DNA of 59,193 nt from the NCBI GenBank assembly GCA_005804885.1, contig SYOX01000356.1:1-59193 (forward strand). The letters are read 5' to 3'. The position numbers were made by a program, and so were the translations under genes. The notes beneath the pieces were generated by a model. The model was not told where the DNA came from and ran no database searches. It saw only the letters and a program-made list of their open reading frames with translations. Source of the DNA: Pseudomonadota bacterium (GTDB lineage Bacteria; Myxococcota_A; Bradymonadia; Bradymonadales; GCA-2716585). Positions 8,914-17,825 of the stretch are shown here, piece after piece. The stretch's first letter is position 1; each line of letters starts with the position of its first letter.

Positions 8914-9084
8914 AACGCCAAGGAGGAGCACCCAGCGGGTGACGCCCAGGCGGGCCCATCGGCCCGTCGACACAAGCCGTCCTCGCATCGACGACGACAG
9001 CATCGGCCCGACGACCGACGGGAGTCAAAACCATCAGACCTCCAGGCTCCGACACGACTCCTGACGACCACAACCCCCCGGATC

Positions 9085-9756
9085 ATGGCAGACAACACTC
9101 AGATCAACCGACGCAACCTCCCCAGAAACACCCGCGCCAACGGCGTAGCCACGCGGCGACGGATCCTCGATGAGGCCACCGCCCTCTTCGCCTCCCAGGG
9201 CTACGAGGCCACCTCCCTGCGGCAGATCAGCGGCGCCTCAAGCGTGGACATCGCCACGCTCAAGTACCACTTCGGCGACAAGGCCACCCTCTTCGCCGGC
9301 GTCTACCAGCACGGACATCAGGAGTTCCTCGCTCGCCTCAACCCCCTGCTGAACACGATGACCCGGATCTCCACCACCTTGGAGGTCAAGGCGCTGATCC
9401 GCGATCTGGTCGCCGTCGCCCACGACAGCCTCTCCCTTCAAAACGACTTCGTCCGCATGGTCCTCTTCCGCATCCTGGAAGACTCCTCCGACATCCACCA
9501 CCTCGAAAACGAACTCCAGGGCATCGCCCTCGGACTCCTCGACGAGGGCTTCCGAGGCATGATCCGCAGAGGCCTCATCCGAGACGTCGACGTCCGCGCC
9601 CTCCTGGCCCTCCTCATCACCGCCATCCCCATGTGGTACGTCACCTCCGAGGTCAAACCCACCTGGCTCGGATCCCCACCTCCGCTGTCTGACCAGGGCC
9701 GCGAGCGGGCCGAGCGCTTCCTTTGCCAGCTCCTCGAAGGCTACCTCCTGCCCTGA
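9085..9756 (+). CDS. TetR/AcrR-family transcriptional regulator
   Basis: A 223-residue repressor-type protein. The N-terminal HTH is clear: TRRRILDEATALFASQGYEATSL, then a recognition helix in VDIATLKYHFGDKATLF, the usual TetR KxxLYxHFxxKxxL pattern with Lys-Tyr-His-Phe kept. The all-helical C-terminal domain (residues 75-223) is not assignable to a ligand class. It is divergent from the UspA gene and upstream of the HPF gene by 81 bases on the same strand. The spacer just upstream holds a perfect 6-bp inverted repeat (CGGGCC, 8951-8966) that could be its operator; that is speculative. Confidence 0.9.
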   Translation: MADNTQINRRNLPRNTRANGVATRRRILDEATALFASQGYEATSLRQISGASSVDIATLKYHFGDKATLFAGVYQHGHQEFLARLNPLLNTMTRISTTLEVKALIRDLVAVAHDSLSLQNDFVRMVLFRILEDSSDIHHLENELQGIALGLLDEGFRGMIRRGLIRDVDVRALLALLITAIPMWYVTSEVKPTWLGSPPPLSDQGRERAERFLCQLLEGYLLP

Positions 9757-9837
9757 TCCCCCACCTTCGCCCCTTGCGCCGCTTCGCCCGAGGGCGTAGC
9801 CTTGACCTGCACCAGTTCGCCAGAGCAAGGAGGAAGC

Positions 9838-10167
9838 ATGACACATCCCATGACCATCAACTTTCGCAATATCGGCCCCTCGGACGCTGTCGAAGCTGAG
9901 ATCCGGCGGCGCGCCGACAAACTCCAACGCCTCAACGATCACTGGCAGTCCTTCGAAGTCACCGTCGAAGCCCCGCACACCAACCAGACCAAGGGCAACC
10001 AGTTCCAGGTCCACATCGACATGAAGGTGCCCGGGGCGCACCTCGTCATCTCGCACGACCCCGGCAACAGCGACGCGCACGACGACATCTACGTCGCCAT
10101 CAGGGACGCCTTCCGGGCCGCGCGCAGGCGCCTGACCCACCACATCGAGTCCAAGCAGCATCGCTGA
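9838..10167 (+). CDS. hpf: Ribosome hibernation-promoting factor, short HPF/RaiA type
   Basis: A 109-residue S30AE-domain protein. It begins with MTINFRNIGPSDAVEAEIRRRADKL and continues with FEVTVEAPHTNQTKGNQFQVHIDMKVPG, the beta-alpha-beta layout of HPF/YfiA proteins that bind the decoding centre and inactivate ribosomes under stress. The basic helix FRAARRRLTHHIESKQHR closes the protein, so the long-HPF dimerisation domain is absent. AAGGAGG lies 5 bases before the chosen ATG; an in-frame start 12 codons upstream lacks a site. It converges on hslO, another stress factor. The 61-base gap holds an imperfect CCCAGG/CCTGGG inverted repeat without a T tract. Confidence 0.88.
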   Translation: MTHPMTINFRNIGPSDAVEAEIRRRADKLQRLNDHWQSFEVTVEAPHTNQTKGNQFQVHIDMKVPGAHLVISHDPGNSDAHDDIYVAIRDAFRAARRRLTHHIESKQHR

Positions 10168-10228
10168 CCCAGGACCACCCCAGATCCCTGGGATGGACGC
10201 GCGCCTCACGCCGCCCGACGGCCGATCT

Positions 10229-11083
10229 TCAGTTGGAATCCAGGAGGGGTCGGATCTGCTCTGCGCCGATGCTGTAATTCCTGGCGCAGTAGTCGCAGTT
10301 GATGCTGAGCACCTCGCCGCTGGACACGATCTGCTCCAGCTCCTCGCGGCCCATCGAGGCCAGCGCGCCCAGGACGCGCGCCTGATCGCAGTTGCAACCG
10401 TTGAAGACGGGGTTGACCCCCAGCAGCGAATAATCGAAGTGCTCCATGATCTGGGCCAGCAGCGCCTCGGGATCGCCGTCCGTGGCCAGAAGACCCGGCG
10501 TGATGTCCTCGAAGGTCCCCGCCCTCGCGGCCATCAAGGCCACCGCGCCCTCTTCGGCCCCGGGCAGGAGCTGGATGATCGCCCCCCCCGCCGCGCGGAC
10601 CTCGCGCTCGCCCTCGACGACGCAAGACAGCATCGCGATCGAGGTAATCTGCTCGGAGCGCTCCATGTAGGCCATCAGGGCCCCGCTCAACCCGCCCTGC
10701 GGATCGGTGCCGATGAAGCCCTGGTGCAGCTCTCCATTGTAGAGCACTCGCACGACCTGCAGCACGACGCCCTCGCCGAGCTCGACCACCGCACCCTCCG
10801 AGACGTTGACGAGCCCTCGGGTCAGGCCGCCTGGGTGGGAGTCGGCCACGACGTTGAAGCGATACGGCGACGTGGACAGGATCGCCTGGACCCTCATGCC
10901 GGGGGACATCATCTCGCGGACGAGCACCGAGGCCGTGACCAGGTCGCCCACCATCGCCGCGTGCTCCGACGAGACCTCCTGGGCGTCGAGGATTCCCTGG
11001 ACCGTGTCGGTGCTTCGGATGGTGATGACGCGAAAGGAGCCATCGTTGGTCATGGCTCGGATGCAGCGGTCTGTCTGGCCCAT
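10229..11083 (-). CDS. hslO: Redox-regulated chaperone Hsp33
   Basis: A 284-residue Hsp33. The N-terminal domain carries the family pattern, with VTASVLVREMMSPGMRVQAIL and GGLTRG. The C-terminal redox switch has all four zinc Cys: GCNC (C230, C232) and CDYC (C263, C266). Oxidation of these releases zinc and turns on holdase activity in the known protein, so this copy should be redox-responsive. It converges on the HPF gene and follows the CDF exporter gene by 34 bases on the same strand, so the two could be read on one transcript. The start is the ATG with GGAGGAGAGCG upstream. Confidence 0.96.
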   Translation of the reverse strand: MGQTDRCIRAMTNDGSFRVITIRSTDTVQGILDAQEVSSEHAAMVGDLVTASVLVREMMSPGMRVQAILSTSPYRFNVVADSHPGGLTRGLVNVSEGAVVELGEGVVLQVVRVLYNGELHQGFIGTDPQGGLSGALMAYMERSEQITSIAMLSCVVEGEREVRAAGGAIIQLLPGAEEGAVALMAARAGTFEDITPGLLATDGDPEALLAQIMEHFDYSLLGVNPVFNGCNCDQARVLGALASMGREELEQIVSSGEVLSINCDYCARNYSIGAEQIRPLLDSN

Positions 11084-11117
11084 CGCTCTCCTCCTGCTCG
11101 GGTGGGAGGCTATTGCA

Positions 11118-12029
11118 TCAACCCGCAGGCGCCGTCAAGGGATCGACCGTCTCGGGGTGCCCGTCAGGGTGGGAGGCGTCGTGGTCGCGGGGCTCCAGGT
11201 GGGTGGTGATGTGGCAGCGGGCCGCTGGCTCCAGGCTCTCGGCCATCATCGCCTCGCAGCGCGAGGCCCGCGCGTGGGCGTCCTTGAGGCTTGAGCCCTC
11301 CTCGAAGATCAGGTGCACCTCGATCCAGACCTCGGCGCCGACCCGGCGGAAGTGCAGCTGGTGGTAGTCGACGACCAGCGCCTCGGCGCGCGCCCTGCCC
11401 AGCGCGGCCAGCAGCGCGGCGCTGTCCTTGTCGTCGACCCGCTCCATCAGGCCGTCGAAGGACTCCTTCATGAGGCTCGCCCCGCTCCAGAGGATGTTGA
11501 GGCCGACCAGGATGGCCACGACGGGATCGAGCCAGACCAGATCCGTGATCCAGACCAGGGTGACGCCGACGACGACCCCCGCGCTGGTCCACATGTCGGT
11601 CAGGACGTGCTTGCCGTTGGCCACCAGCACCAGCGCCTTCTTGCGCCGCCCCACCCTCACCAGCGCGACGCCGAGCGCCAGGTTGACGAGGCCGAGCCCG
11701 GCGGTGATGGCGACCCCCAGGCCGAGCGACTGGACCTGCGGGCCGAGGGCCAGCGAGCGGGCCGCCAGCGCCAGGATGGAGAGCGCGGCGGCGAAGATCA
11801 TCGCCCCTTCAAAGCCGGCCGAGAAGTAGGCGATCTTGCCGTGACCATAAGGGTGCTGGCGGTCGGCGGGCTGCGCGCCCCACCACAGGCTCAAGGCCGC
11901 CACGCCCGTGGCCGCGATGTGGACGACGGACTCGGCCGCGTCCGACAGGATCGCGTCGCTGCCCGTGATCAGCGCCGCGCTCAGCTTGCCGACCAGCATC
12001 AAGACCGCGGCGGCCAGACTCGCCCCCAT
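11118..12029 (-). CDS. Cation diffusion facilitator (CDF) metal exporter
   Basis: A 303-residue CDF-family transporter, expected to exchange divalent metal (Zn, Fe, Co, Mn) for protons across the inner membrane. About six membrane helices are visible. The metal site pattern is DAILSDAAE in TM2 and HVLTD (H-x3-D) in TM5, the D-D/H-D arrangement of FieF-like members. HPYGHGK follows TM2. The C-terminal cytoplasmic domain ends in a His/Asp-rich tail (HLEPRDHDASHPDGHPE). The start is uncertain: the ATG at 12029 has its best ribosome-binding site (GGGGAGG) 21 bases away, and a TTG 13 codons upstream is in frame. A small ORF ends 28 bases upstream. Confidence 0.88.
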   Translation of the reverse strand: MGASLAAAVLMLVGKLSAALITGSDAILSDAAESVVHIAATGVAALSLWWGAQPADRQHPYGHGKIAYFSAGFEGAMIFAAALSILALAARSLALGPQVQSLGLGVAITAGLGLVNLALGVALVRVGRRKKALVLVANGKHVLTDMWTSAGVVVGVTLVWITDLVWLDPVVAILVGLNILWSGASLMKESFDGLMERVDDKDSAALLAALGRARAEALVVDYHQLHFRRVGAEVWIEVHLIFEEGSSLKDAHARASRCEAMMAESLEPAARCHITTHLEPRDHDASHPDGHPETVDPLTAPAG

Positions 12030-12057
12030 CGCGATCCGCTCGGCGCCCCACCTCCCC

Positions 12058-12231
12058 TCAGGCGCCAAGATCGGCCTCCGCGCCAAACGCCTGCCGCGCC
12101 AGATCCGCGCGGCGCGTCTCGAAGCCCACCCGCGCGTCCAGCATCGACAGCGGCGGCCGGCAGGCCGGGCTCGTCCAGATCTGGACCTTGCGCCCTGACC
12201 ACATCGCCTCGACGCGCTCCACGAACCCCAT
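12058..12231 (-). CDS. Small hypothetical protein (57 aa) upstream of the CDF gene
   Basis: A short ORF starting MGFVERVEAMWSGRKVQIW and ending AFGAEADLGA. It is preceded by a very good ribosome-binding site (GGAGGT, 7 bases before the ATG). Its stop is followed directly by the GGGGAGG that could serve the CDF gene, which suggests translational coupling. The composition is normal for a real protein (two Trp, one Cys, mixed charge), with no membrane helix. I do not recognise a family. It shares the 366-base spacer with the divergent acyl-CoA synthetase gene. Confidence 0.5.
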   Translation of the reverse strand: MGFVERVEAMWSGRKVQIWTSPACRPPLSMLDARVGFETRRADLARQAFGAEADLGA

Positions 12232-12395
12232 CGACAGGACCTCCAGACGCCTCGCCCCGACCAACAGACAAAGCCACCTGCCCTCGCATTCCTCATCGAG
12301 CGCTTGAAGACCGACAGGCGACCGGGATATGCACGCTGAGGCGGCGACGCATCGCGCCGCGACGGATCGCCCTCACCCCCGAGGTCAAGGCCGCA

Positions 12396-14543
12396 ATGAT
12401 CGACTCCCTCATCCCCCTCTTCAAGCCCCGCAGCGTCGCGGTCATCGGCGCCAGCCGTCAGGCCGGCACGATCGGCAACGAGATCCTGCGCAACCTGCTG
12501 CGGTGCGGCTTCCAGGGGGTCGTCTACCCCGTCAACCCCCACGCCCACGCCGTCCACGCCGTGCGCGCCAGCCCCAGCGTGCTCGACCTCCCCGAGCCCG
12601 TCGATCTGGCCGTCGTGGCGGTCCCGGCCGCCCGCGTCATCGAGGTCGCGCGCCAATGCGCCCAGGCCGGCGTCAAGGCCATGGTCGTCATCTCGGCGGG
12701 CTTCAAGGAGGCCGGCGAGCAGGGCGCTCGCCTTGAGGAGGAGCTCACCACCATCGCCCGCGACGCTGGCATCCGGATCGTCGGCCCCAACTGCCTTGGG
12801 GTCATCAACGCCAGCGACGAGGTCCGCCTCGACGCCACCTTCGCGCCCACCTTCCCCACCCCCGGGCGCGTCGGCTTCCTGACCCAGAGCGGCGCCCTCG
12901 GCGTGGCGATCCTGGATACCGGCGAGGCGCTCGGCCTGGGCCTGTCGACCTTCGTGTCGATCGGGAACAAGGCCGACGTCTCTGCCAACGACATGCTGGA
13001 GTACTGGGAGGAGGACCCCGACACGGCGCTCATCCTGCTCTACCTGGAGAGCTTCGGAAACCCGCGCAAGTTCTCAAGAATCGCCCGCCGCGTCGCCGCC
13101 CGCAAGCCCATCATCGCGGTCAAGAGCGGCCGCTCCGCGTCGGGGCGCCGCGCGGCCACCTCGCACACCGGCGCGCTGGCCGGCGTGGACGTGGCCGCCG
13201 ACGCGCTCTTCTGGCAGACCGGGGTCATCCGGGTCGACACCATGGAAGAGCTCTTCAACACCGCCCTGCTGCTGGCCCACCAGCCCGTGCCGCGCGGCCG
13301 CCGCGTCGCCGTCCTGACCAACGCCGGCGGCCCCGGCATCCTGGCTGCGGACGCGTGCGAGGCGCAGGGCCTCACCCTCCCCCAGCTCTCCGAGCACACC
13401 CGGGCTCGCCTGAGCGCCTTCCTCCCCCCCGAGGCCAGCGTCCGGAACCCCGTCGACATGATCGCCAGCGCCTCCCCCGAGGCCTTCGAGCGCGCCGTGC
13501 GGATCTTGCTGGAGGACGACGACATCGACAGCCTCATCGCCATCTTCGTCCCCCCGATCGTCACGCGCGCCCAGGAGGTCGCCGAGGCCATCAAGGCCGG
13601 CGCCAGCGGCTCGCACAAGACGATCCTGTGCAACTTCCTGGGCTCGCACGGCGTCCCCGAGTCCCTGCGCAGCCTCCAGGCCGCCTCCATCCCCTCCTTC
13701 ACCTTCCCCGAAACGGCCGCGATCACCCTCGGCCGCGCCGCCCGCTACGGCGAGTGGCTCAGCCGCCCCTCAGGCGCCCCCGCCGACCTCCCCGGGATCG
13801 ACGCCGACGCCGCCGCCCAGACCATCCAGCGCGCCCTCGCGGGCGCCAGCGAGGGCGCCGCGGGCCTCTGGCTCTCGCCCGACGAGATCGCCGAGGTCCT
13901 CGGCGCCTACGGCATCCGACAAGCCCGACAGCGCACCGCGAGCACCGCCGACGAGGCCGCCAGCGCGGCCTCGCACATCGGCTTCCCCGTCGCCCTCAAG
14001 CTCATCAGCCAGACCCTGACCCACAAGACCGACGTCGGCGGCGTCCGCCTCGGCCTCCGCACGCCCGAGGAGGTCTGGGACGCCTTCGCCGGCATGGCTC
14101 GCCGCCTGGAGGTCGCCGGCCACCACGGGGCGATGCAAGGCGTGCTCGTTCAAGAAATGGTGCCGGAGGGGGTCGAGATCATCGCCGGGGCCTCCCTCGA
14201 CCCGGCCCTCGGGATGCTCCTCATGGTCGGCCTCGGCGGGGTCCACGCCGAGATCTTCAAGGACGTCGCGGTCCGCGTCCACCCGCTCGAGGACATCGAC
14301 GCCTCGGAGATGATCGCCGGGCTGCGCGCCGCGCCCCTGCTCAAGGGCTACCGCGGCGCCCCGCCGGCCGACACGGGCGCCCTGGCCGAGCTGCTGCTGC
14401 GCCTCGACCGCCTCATCTCCGACCATCCCCAGATCGTCGACCTCGACCTCAACCCCCTCAAGGTGCTCCACGAGGGCCAGGGCGTCGTCGCCGTGGACGC
14501 TCGCATCCGGGTCCAGCCCACCGAGGCGCAGCGCTTCGGGTGA
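12396..14543 (+). CDS. Acyl-CoA synthetase (ADP-forming), alpha-beta fusion
   Basis: A 715-residue enzyme of the acetate-CoA ligase (ADP-forming)/NDP-forming acyl-CoA synthetase family, which interconverts acyl-CoA and acid with ATP. Order: CoA-binding Rossmann domain (SVAVIGASRQAGTIGNEIL), flavodoxin-like ligase domains (GPNCLGVIN, TQSGALGVA), then SHTGALAG, which aligns with the phospho-His loop of succinyl-CoA synthetase alpha. A C-terminal ATP-grasp domain follows (PVALKLISQTLTHKTDVGGV; GVLVQEMVPEGVEIIAG). There is no GNAT domain, so it is not the Pat-type acetyltransferase fusion. I chose the ATG where homology-like sequence begins; GAGGTCAAGG lies upstream. Its 3' end is 16 bases from the MITE-like element. 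Confidence 0.92.
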   Translation: MIDSLIPLFKPRSVAVIGASRQAGTIGNEILRNLLRCGFQGVVYPVNPHAHAVHAVRASPSVLDLPEPVDLAVVAVPAARVIEVARQCAQAGVKAMVVISAGFKEAGEQGARLEEELTTIARDAGIRIVGPNCLGVINASDEVRLDATFAPTFPTPGRVGFLTQSGALGVAILDTGEALGLGLSTFVSIGNKADVSANDMLEYWEEDPDTALILLYLESFGNPRKFSRIARRVAARKPIIAVKSGRSASGRRAATSHTGALAGVDVAADALFWQTGVIRVDTMEELFNTALLLAHQPVPRGRRVAVLTNAGGPGILAADACEAQGLTLPQLSEHTRARLSAFLPPEASVRNPVDMIASASPEAFERAVRILLEDDDIDSLIAIFVPPIVTRAQEVAEAIKAGASGSHKTILCNFLGSHGVPESLRSLQAASIPSFTFPETAAITLGRAARYGEWLSRPSGAPADLPGIDADAAAQTIQRALAGASEGAAGLWLSPDEIAEVLGAYGIRQARQRTASTADEAASAASHIGFPVALKLISQTLTHKTDVGGVRLGLRTPEEVWDAFAGMARRLEVAGHHGAMQGVLVQEMVPEGVEIIAGASLDPALGMLLMVGLGGVHAEIFKDVAVRVHPLEDIDASEMIAGLRAAPLLKGYRGAPPADTGALAELLLRLDRLISDHPQIVDLDLNPLKVLHEGQGVVAVDARIRVQPTEAQRFG

Positions 14544-14559
14544 GCGCCCGGCCGCTCAG

Positions 14560-14719
14560 AAGCCATTCGGAAATGAAAGGCCGAGTTGTGGGAGGGCCAA
14601 AGGGGTCAGATGTGGATTGGACGAGGAAGCAGTGGGGCGGCGCCCCCTGCGACCGAGTCCGAGCCGCAGATGGCCTCTTTGGACCCCCACAACGACGGCC
14701 TGGAGTTTCCGAATAGCTT
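14560..14719. mobile_element. MITE-like 160-bp palindromic element with 5-bp target duplication
   Basis: The ends are inverted repeats AAGCCATTCGGAAA (14560-14573) and TTTCCGAATAGCTT (14706-14719), with one mismatch in 14. Both ends are flanked by the direct repeat CTCAG (14555-14559 and 14720-14724), the size of a transposase target duplication. The inner sequence is also self-complementary with small indels, through to a GGGGCGGCGCCCC centre near 14640, so the whole element folds into one long hairpin. It carries no gene. It sits in the 177-base gap between two convergent genes, directly after the stop codon of the lipoprotein gene, whose TGA lies in the CTCAG copy. Confidence 0.72.
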
Positions 14720-14720
14720 C

Positions 14721-16748
14721 TCAGGGCGCCTCGATCTCCGGGACAACCAGATCGACCTCCGCCGACAGGAAGTTCGAGGAGGTCCCCGAGGCCTTGACCT
14801 CGCCCGCGCCGATGCGCACGCCCAGCAGGGAGATGGTGCTGAGATCGATGATCCCGTCGAGCCCCCTGGGGCCGAAGATCCGAGGCAGCGCCTCGAAGAG
14901 GCCCACGACCATCGACTCGACCCGCTCGTCGTCGAGTTCGAAGAGCGGCTCTTCGATCAAGTCCGCCCAGGCCTCGACCTCGAACTCCAGATCGAGCTCG
15001 CCGTCCACCACCCGCGCCGTGACGTCCAGCGCCAGAGAGACGCTCACCGCGGCCCACTTGACCCTCGGCCCGCCCTCCGGCGCCAGATAGAGATCAATAA
15101 TAAGATCAGGCACTTGAACCTTGAGCGGGAAGCTCCCCGGCTCGACGCTGGCCACCGGCGGCAGCAGCGGCACCAGCTCGATGTCCACGGGCGTGTCTGC
15201 GCTGGCGTGCGCCTTGAGATCATCGCCGACCAGCAGCGCCAGCGCCCCGACGTCGAGCTCGATGGGCAGCTCGCCCCCCTCGCCGACCAGCTCGTTGACG
15301 TTGATCCTCAGCCCCCCCGCCCGCCACGCGGTGAAGAGCAGCTTGTTGAAGAAGTCCTCCGCCATCGCCAGCCTCACCATCCGCCTCGGCGACCCCTGCG
15401 GCGGCCTCCCCGGGGTCGTCAGGACGCCCGGCGAGTCGGGGATGCCCAGGGCGGGGCCGAGCGGCATGTCGACATTGCCCACCACGTCGATGCCCTGCGG
15501 CGTGACCGCGATGGACTCCAGCAGGATGTTGAGGATCAGCCGCTGGCTCAAGAGGTTGAAGTCCAGGTTCAGCAAGGAGGGATCAAAGAGCTGCGGGACG
15601 ACGAAGTCCTCGACGAGATCGACCAGCGCCTCCTCGGCCTTCTCCCGCGCGAACTGCTCCATGATCGTAAAGACCACGTCCAGCAGCCCCTCGCCGCGCA
15701 GGTTGAAGTTCTCCAGCGAGACCACGGTGTTGCGCTGCTCGAAGACCGGCAGCCCCGCCCCGTCGAGGGTGATGACCAGCTCCGTGGTGATCCTGGCCGG
15801 ATCGATGTCCAGGCCGCCGGAGATGTCCACGTCCGCGATCGACAGCTCCTTCTCGAAGGTGACGTCGATGGACAGGCCGTTGATCGCCGCCACGATCCCG
15901 ATGTAGCCCTCGTGCAAGGTCAGATCGACGGTCACCTCCCCATACTCGAAGCGCTCGACCCGGAAGTCCTCGTCCTCCCCCGTCGGCAGCACCCCGGCCA
16001 GCAGGTTGTCGATGAAGCCGGCCTGGAGCTGGGCCTGGAGCGCCTGCTCGGCCACGTCCAGCGTCTCGGGCGTCAGGCGACCCGTGACGGCGTCCCCCAT
16101 CGGCTCGCCCCAGGGCACGAAGTCGCCGTAGATGGCGCCCCGCAGCGCGCTCGTGGAGCGGCCGGCCTTGTCGAAGGCCACGATCTCCAGGATGTTGGCC
16201 CCGACGTTGAGCGGGACGCTGGCCTCGAAGGCGCCCTCGGCCCCCAACGCGACGGGGAAGCCGCCGATCTCGACCCTGTCGATCCCCGCCCCCGAGTCAA
16301 AGGCCGATCCCTTGACGACGAGCTGATCGCCCTGCGCCCCCTCGACGAAGAGGCCCCGCTCCGGCGCCGTGATGTCCAGCTCCGGCAGGTTGACGTCGAC
16401 CGCGATGTCGATCTCTATCGTCTCGACGCCCGCCGCCTCGACCTTGATCGTGCGGAGCCCCTCGGCCTGCTGGATCGTCGTGGCGAAGGCGCCGCCCTCG
16501 ACCGGGACCGCCCGGCCGTTGACCAGCACCTCGGCGATCCCCTCGGTCGCGCTCCCCTCGACCGCGACCTCCAGCGAGGTCAGGATCTGCCCCGAGGTCG
16601 GGGTCACAACCCTCAGCTGCGCCTCCTGCTCGACCGGCGACCCTGGCCCTGCCCCCGCGCTGTCGCCGCCGCACCCGGCGGCGCCTGTCGCCAGCAACGC
16701 GAGGACGATCCCCGCCCGACTTGCACCCGACACGATCCCCAACCCCAT
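14721..16748 (-). CDS. Large lipoprotein: Ig-like domains plus possible lipid-binding (TULIP/BPI-like) region
   Basis: A 675-residue exported lipoprotein. The signal peptide ends LLATGAAGC, with the lipidated Cys before GGDSAG. Residues 45-230 form two Ig-like beta domains (TPTSGQILTSLEVAVEGSA; GANILEIVAFDKAGRST, the typical end of a bacterial Ig repeat). Residues 240-675 are long alternating beta strands with amphipathic segments (VDLTLHEGYIGIVAAINGLSIDVTF; LKVQVPDLIIDLYL) and helix insertions, a texture like BPI/TULIP lipid carriers. That is a guess from pattern only. GGAGGTGAGGGG precedes the ATG. The 3' end abuts the MITE-like element. It could take part in envelope lipid transport or be a surface adhesin. 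Confidence 0.72.
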   Translation of the reverse strand: MGLGIVSGASRAGIVLALLATGAAGCGGDSAGAGPGSPVEQEAQLRVVTPTSGQILTSLEVAVEGSATEGIAEVLVNGRAVPVEGGAFATTIQQAEGLRTIKVEAAGVETIEIDIAVDVNLPELDITAPERGLFVEGAQGDQLVVKGSAFDSGAGIDRVEIGGFPVALGAEGAFEASVPLNVGANILEIVAFDKAGRSTSALRGAIYGDFVPWGEPMGDAVTGRLTPETLDVAEQALQAQLQAGFIDNLLAGVLPTGEDEDFRVERFEYGEVTVDLTLHEGYIGIVAAINGLSIDVTFEKELSIADVDISGGLDIDPARITTELVITLDGAGLPVFEQRNTVVSLENFNLRGEGLLDVVFTIMEQFAREKAEEALVDLVEDFVVPQLFDPSLLNLDFNLLSQRLILNILLESIAVTPQGIDVVGNVDMPLGPALGIPDSPGVLTTPGRPPQGSPRRMVRLAMAEDFFNKLLFTAWRAGGLRINVNELVGEGGELPIELDVGALALLVGDDLKAHASADTPVDIELVPLLPPVASVEPGSFPLKVQVPDLIIDLYLAPEGGPRVKWAAVSVSLALDVTARVVDGELDLEFEVEAWADLIEEPLFELDDERVESMVVGLFEALPRIFGPRGLDGIIDLSTISLLGVRIGAGEVKASGTSSNFLSAEVDLVVPEIEAP

Positions 16749-16874
16749 CCCCTCACCTCCAGACTGCGATGCGCGGCTCGACCGCGCCGAGTCTAGGGAA
16801 GAGCGCAGGTTATTACCAACTCCAGGGGGGCTCCTCGGCGCAAGGACGACGCGGGCGAGCGCGCCGGGGAGGGC

Positions 16875-17780
16875 TCACCGCCGCAGCCAGTCGCGCGGCA
16901 GGATGAGGACGGGGCGGGTGGAGAGCTCAAGGAGCCGCTCGGTCGTGCTGCCGAAGATGTTGGCCTTGAACCCGCCCTTGCCGTGCGAGGGCACCACGAT
17001 CAAGCTCGCGCCCGCCTCCTCGGCCGCGCTCACGATCGTCGGGGCCACCTCGGCGCTGACGATGACCTTGTAGCGGGCGCGCTCGTCCATCTTGAGCACC
17101 GTGGAGGACAGCTCGCCCTCATAGAAGCGCCGCAGCGTCTCCCAGAAGTCGCCCCTGACCGGCACGCCGGCCTCGCCAGGGAGCGCCGGCACGAGCACCG
17201 GCATGGCCATGACGTGCAAGACGGTCAGCGGCGCCTCGAAGACCGCCGACAGCTCCACGGCGCGCTGCAAGCCCAGGTGGCTGTCCTGGCTGAAGTCCGT
17301 CGTGGTCAGCAAGCTCCCGTAGACGATCGGCTCACCTCCCCCCGCCGCGTCCTGGGCGTCCACGACCAGCGCCGGGATCTTCAGGTGCCGCACGAGCTTG
17401 CGGGTCGTCGAGCCCACCAGCAAGCGCTCCAGCATCGTCCTGGAGCGCCGCGCGATGATCAAGAGGTCCACCCCCCGGCGCCCGATGAAGTCCATGATCG
17501 ACTCGGCCGCGTCCCCGACCACCACCTCGGCGTCGCAGTCCACACCCCGCTCGGCGAGCCCCTGCTGGGCCTCGTTGAGGCGCTCGGAGATCTGCGACTG
17601 GACCTTGTTGATGTGCTCGATCAGCGCGTCGGAGGTGTGGAAGCCCATCGGCACGACCGTGTCGACGTAGAGCAAGGTCACGCGAGCGCCAAAGGCCCGC
17701 GCGAAGGCCTCCGCGTGGCGGTAGGCCGCCTCGGCGGCGTCGGAGAGGTCTGTCGCGACGAGGATCTGACGAACTTTCAT
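16875..17780 (-). CDS. Tandem universal stress protein (two UspA domains), gene 2
   Basis: A 301-residue protein with two UspA domains. Domain 1 begins KVRQILVATDLS. Its nucleotide loop reads ARRSRTMLERLLVGSTT, where Arg replaces the first Gly of the usual G-x2-G motif, so ATP binding by domain 1 is doubtful. Domain 2 ends with PSHGKGGFKANIFGSTTER, which keeps G-x2-G-x9-GS. GGGAG precedes the ATG. A sigma-54-like element lies 46 bases upstream. The gene is divergent from UspA gene 3 and shares a 267-base control region with it. Confidence 0.93.
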   Translation of the reverse strand: MKVRQILVATDLSDAAEAAYRHAEAFARAFGARVTLLYVDTVVPMGFHTSDALIEHINKVQSQISERLNEAQQGLAERGVDCDAEVVVGDAAESIMDFIGRRGVDLLIIARRSRTMLERLLVGSTTRKLVRHLKIPALVVDAQDAAGGGEPIVYGSLLTTTDFSQDSHLGLQRAVELSAVFEAPLTVLHVMAMPVLVPALPGEAGVPVRGDFWETLRRFYEGELSSTVLKMDERARYKVIVSAEVAPTIVSAAEEAGASLIVVPSHGKGGFKANIFGSTTERLLELSTRPVLILPRDWLRR

Positions 17781-17825
17781 GGCGTTGCTCCCTTGAAGGC
17801 GGCCAATGTCACCCGCCCTGCCCTG

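Noticed and set aside
8599..9064. 134-codon frames on both strands through the 18-bp repeat array
   Set aside because: They consist mostly of repeat-encoded peptides (DAVGK units or LPTAS units), lack ribosome-binding sites, and the 17-bp variants break the period.
10168..10228. Terminator between hpf and hslO
   Set aside because: CCCAGG/CCTGGG can pair, but the loop is about 12 bases and there is no T run, so the support is too weak to list.
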